Of a stretch of 6,668 nt of DNA, positions 5,175 through 6,668 are shown piece after piece. Position 1 is the stretch's first letter, and each line of letters starts with the position of its first letter. This DNA is from Pseudomonadota bacterium (GTDB taxonomy: Bacteria; Pseudomonadota; Alphaproteobacteria; Sphingomonadales; Sphingomonadaceae). A program made the translations under genes and the position numbers. The notes below the pieces were generated by a model. That model searched no databases. It was not told the DNA's origin and saw only the letters and a list, made by a program, of their open reading frames with translations. The stretch covers positions 1-6,668 of the forward strand of contig JAFAEZ010000042.1 in the NCBI GenBank assembly GCA_023423775.1. The letters are read 5' to 3'.

Positions 5175-6572
5175 TCAGTAGTGCAGCGCCCGTCCGTAAG
5201 CGTCGAGGACGCTTTCGTGCATCATTTCGGACAGCGTCGGATGCGCGAACACGGTGTGCATCAGATCCTCTTCGGTAGTCTCGAGCTGGCGGGCGATGAC
5301 ATAGCCCTGGATCAGCTCGGTCACCTCGGCGCCGACCATGTGCGCACCGAGCAATTCGCCGGTCGCCTCGTCGAACACGGTCTTCACGAAGCCCTCGGCC
5401 TCGCCGAGCGCGATCGCCTTGCCGTTGCCGATGAACGGGAATTTGCCGACCTTGACCTTGCGGCCCGCTTCCTTGGCCTTGGCCTCGGTGAGGCCGACGC
5501 TGGCCACCTGCGGGCGCGAATAGGTGCAGCCCGGAATGTTGGACTTGTCCATCGGGTGGACGCCCTTGACGCCGGCGATCTTCTCGACGCAGACGACGCC
5601 TTCGTGGCTCGCCTTGTGGGCCAGCCAAGGCGCGCCGGTGACGTCGCCGATCGCGTAGATGCCGGGTACGTTGGTCGCGCCGTAGCCGTCGGTGACGATA
5701 TGGCCGCGGTCCGTCTTCACGCCCAAAGCCTCGAGGCCGATATTCTCGGTATTGGGGACGATTCCGATCGCGACGATCGCGTGCGAGAAGTCGTCTTGCA
5801 CGACTTTGCCGTCCTTGCCCTTGATCGAGGCTTTAACGCCGCCCTGGCCGGCTTCGAGCTTCTCGACGCCCGCGCCGGTGTGGATCGTCATGCCCTGCTT
5901 GGTGAGCGCCTTGTGCATGAAGCCCGAGACCTCTTCGTCCTCGACCGGCAGGATGCGGTCCAGCATCTCGACGATGGTGACGTCGGCGCCCATGTCCGAA
6001 TAGAAGCTGGCGAACTCGACGCCGATCGCGCCCGATCCGATGACGAGCAGCTTCTTCGGCATCTCCTTGGGCACCATCGCGTGGCGATAGGTCCAGATCT
6101 TGTCGCCGTCGGCCTTGGCGAAAGGCAAATCGCGGGCGCGGGCGCCGGTCGCGACGATGATGTTTTTGGCCTGCAGCTCGGTCGTCTTGCCGTCCTTGGT
6201 GACCTTGAGCTTGCCCGGCGCGGTGATCGTGCCGTCGCCCTCGACGACCGTCACCTTGTTCTTCTTCATCAGGCCCTTGACGCCCATGTTCAACTGGCCG
6301 GCGACCTTGCGGCTGCGGTCGACGATCTTGGCGAGGTCGAAGCTGACCTTCTCCGCGCCGAGGCCGTAGCTGCCGGCATGGGTCATATAATGGTGGATCT
6401 CTGACGTGCGCAGCAAAGCCTTGGTCGGGATGCAGCCCCAGTTGAGGCAGATGCCGCCCAGTTTCTCGCGCTCGACGATCGCGACCTTCAGGCCGAGCTG
6501 GCTGGCGCGGATCGCCGCGACATAGCCGCCAGGCCCCGAGCCGAGGACAATGAGATCGTAAGTGTCAGCCAT
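5175..6572 (-). CDS. lpdA: Dihydrolipoyl dehydrogenase (E3 of 2-oxoacid dehydrogenase complexes)
   Basis: This FAD flavoprotein re-oxidises the dihydrolipoyl groups of the pyruvate, 2-oxoglutarate or branched-chain dehydrogenase complexes and the glycine cleavage system, passing electrons to NAD+. Numbered from the ATG at 6572 (465 residues, normal length), the domains in order are: FAD-binding GSGPGGYVAA (11-20); the redox-active disulfide GGICLNWGCIPTK (Cys42, Cys47); NAD-binding GSGAIGVEF...GADVTIVE; a second FAD contact AIGDVTGAPWLAHKA; and the C-terminal dimer interface with HPTLSE (His444, Glu449), the catalytic base pair. The frame can start four codons earlier at a TTG (6584), but the GAGGA ribosome site overlaps that codon and points to the ATG. 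No E1 or E2 gene is in the window, so the partner complex cannot be named; in sphingomonads E3 often lies near the pyruvate dehydrogenase genes. A short unknown gene follows after 18 bases. Confidence 0.97.
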   Translation of the reverse strand: MADTYDLIVLGSGPGGYVAAIRASQLGLKVAIVEREKLGGICLNWGCIPTKALLRTSEIHHYMTHAGSYGLGAEKVSFDLAKIVDRSRKVAGQLNMGVKGLMKKNKVTVVEGDGTITAPGKLKVTKDGKTTELQAKNIIVATGARARDLPFAKADGDKIWTYRHAMVPKEMPKKLLVIGSGAIGVEFASFYSDMGADVTIVEMLDRILPVEDEEVSGFMHKALTKQGMTIHTGAGVEKLEAGQGGVKASIKGKDGKVVQDDFSHAIVAIGIVPNTENIGLEALGVKTDRGHIVTDGYGATNVPGIYAIGDVTGAPWLAHKASHEGVVCVEKIAGVKGVHPMDKSNIPGCTYSRPQVASVGLTEAKAKEAGRKVKVGKFPFIGNGKAIALGEAEGFVKTVFDEATGELLGAHMVGAEVTELIQGYVIARQLETTEEDLMHTVFAHPTLSEMMHESVLDAYGRALHY

Positions 6573-6577
6573 GATGT

Positions 6578-6582
6578 TCCTC
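6578..6582 (-). promoter_or_regulatory. Shine-Dalgarno site deciding the lpdA start
   Basis: GAGGA on the - strand lies five bases ahead of the ATG at 6572. It covers part of the alternative TTG start at 6584, so initiation at the ATG is favoured and the protein begins MADTYDL. Confidence 0.6.
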
Positions 6583-6584
6583 AA

Positions 6585-6668
6585 GGGCAGGGATTGGCGC
6601 GCTCAGCGGCGGCACGCGGCGGGGTTGGCGGTGGTGGGCCCCCGCGGCGAGGGTTTGTCGGGGGGGGG
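6585..6668. other. Upstream region of lpdA ending in a G-run; no gene recognised
   Basis: These 84 bases lie upstream of lpdA and are strongly G-rich on the + strand. No promoter stands out. On the - strand one frame stays open from the edge to a stop at 6603-6605, so the tail of an upstream gene is possible, but its proline/alanine-rich translation has no recognisable motif. The window ends in nine consecutive G (6660-6668), which may be a contig end or sequencing artefact. Confidence 0.5.

Noticed and set aside
5001..6404. 467-codon open frame on the + strand, antisense to lpdA
   Set aside because: Mirror frame of lpdA, whose every family motif is intact on the - strand; the translation is low-complexity Asp/Leu/Ala-rich.

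Overview
The window reads as ordinary chromosome of a high-GC alphaproteobacterium, most likely a sphingomonad (Sphingomonadales). This placement is an inference from codon use, gene content, REP-like intergenic sequence and the style of the small conserved proteins; no rRNA or other marker is present. All seven genes are compact and intact, except the first, which is cut by the left edge. There are no transposases, phage genes, CRISPR arrays or tRNAs, and no gene-free stretch longer than about 250 bases.

Left block (1-2802, + strand): the 3' part of a PduO-type cob(I)alamin adenosyltransferase is followed after 42 bases by egtB, whose stop codon overlaps the start of egtD by one base. EgtD trimethylates histidine to hercynine. 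EgtB then installs the sulfur from a thiol donor using O2 and a non-heme iron. Together they form the core of ergothioneine biosynthesis. The EgtB carries a tandem-tyrosine motif that suggests the cysteine-using subtype, which would fit the absence of egtA and egtC here. A short convergent gap (2803-2884) holds a REP-like palindrome.

Middle block: a secreted metal-dependent amidohydrolase/dipeptidase on the - strand (2885-4156) is divergent from a cold-shock protein gene (4403-4609, + strand). The 246-base divergent region holds a perfect 7-bp inverted repeat. It also holds, close to the csp start, a 10-base pyrimidine tract perfectly complementary to the csp Shine-Dalgarno region. That arrangement could be a cis-acting RNA switch and is the most interesting non-coding signal in the window. 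Two hairpins separate csp from a 64-residue helical protein of unknown function (4698-4892).

Right block (- strand): dihydrolipoamide dehydrogenase (lpdA, E3 of the 2-oxoacid dehydrogenase complexes) is followed after 18 bases by an 86-residue conserved-looking protein of unknown function. The latter ends three bases from the end of the 64-residue gene, with both stop codons inside one small palindrome. The last ~85 bases, upstream of lpdA, show no convincing gene and end in a run of nine G.

I do not see a clearly undescribed multi-gene system. The best leads are the csp leader, the EgtB subtype and the two small unknown proteins.
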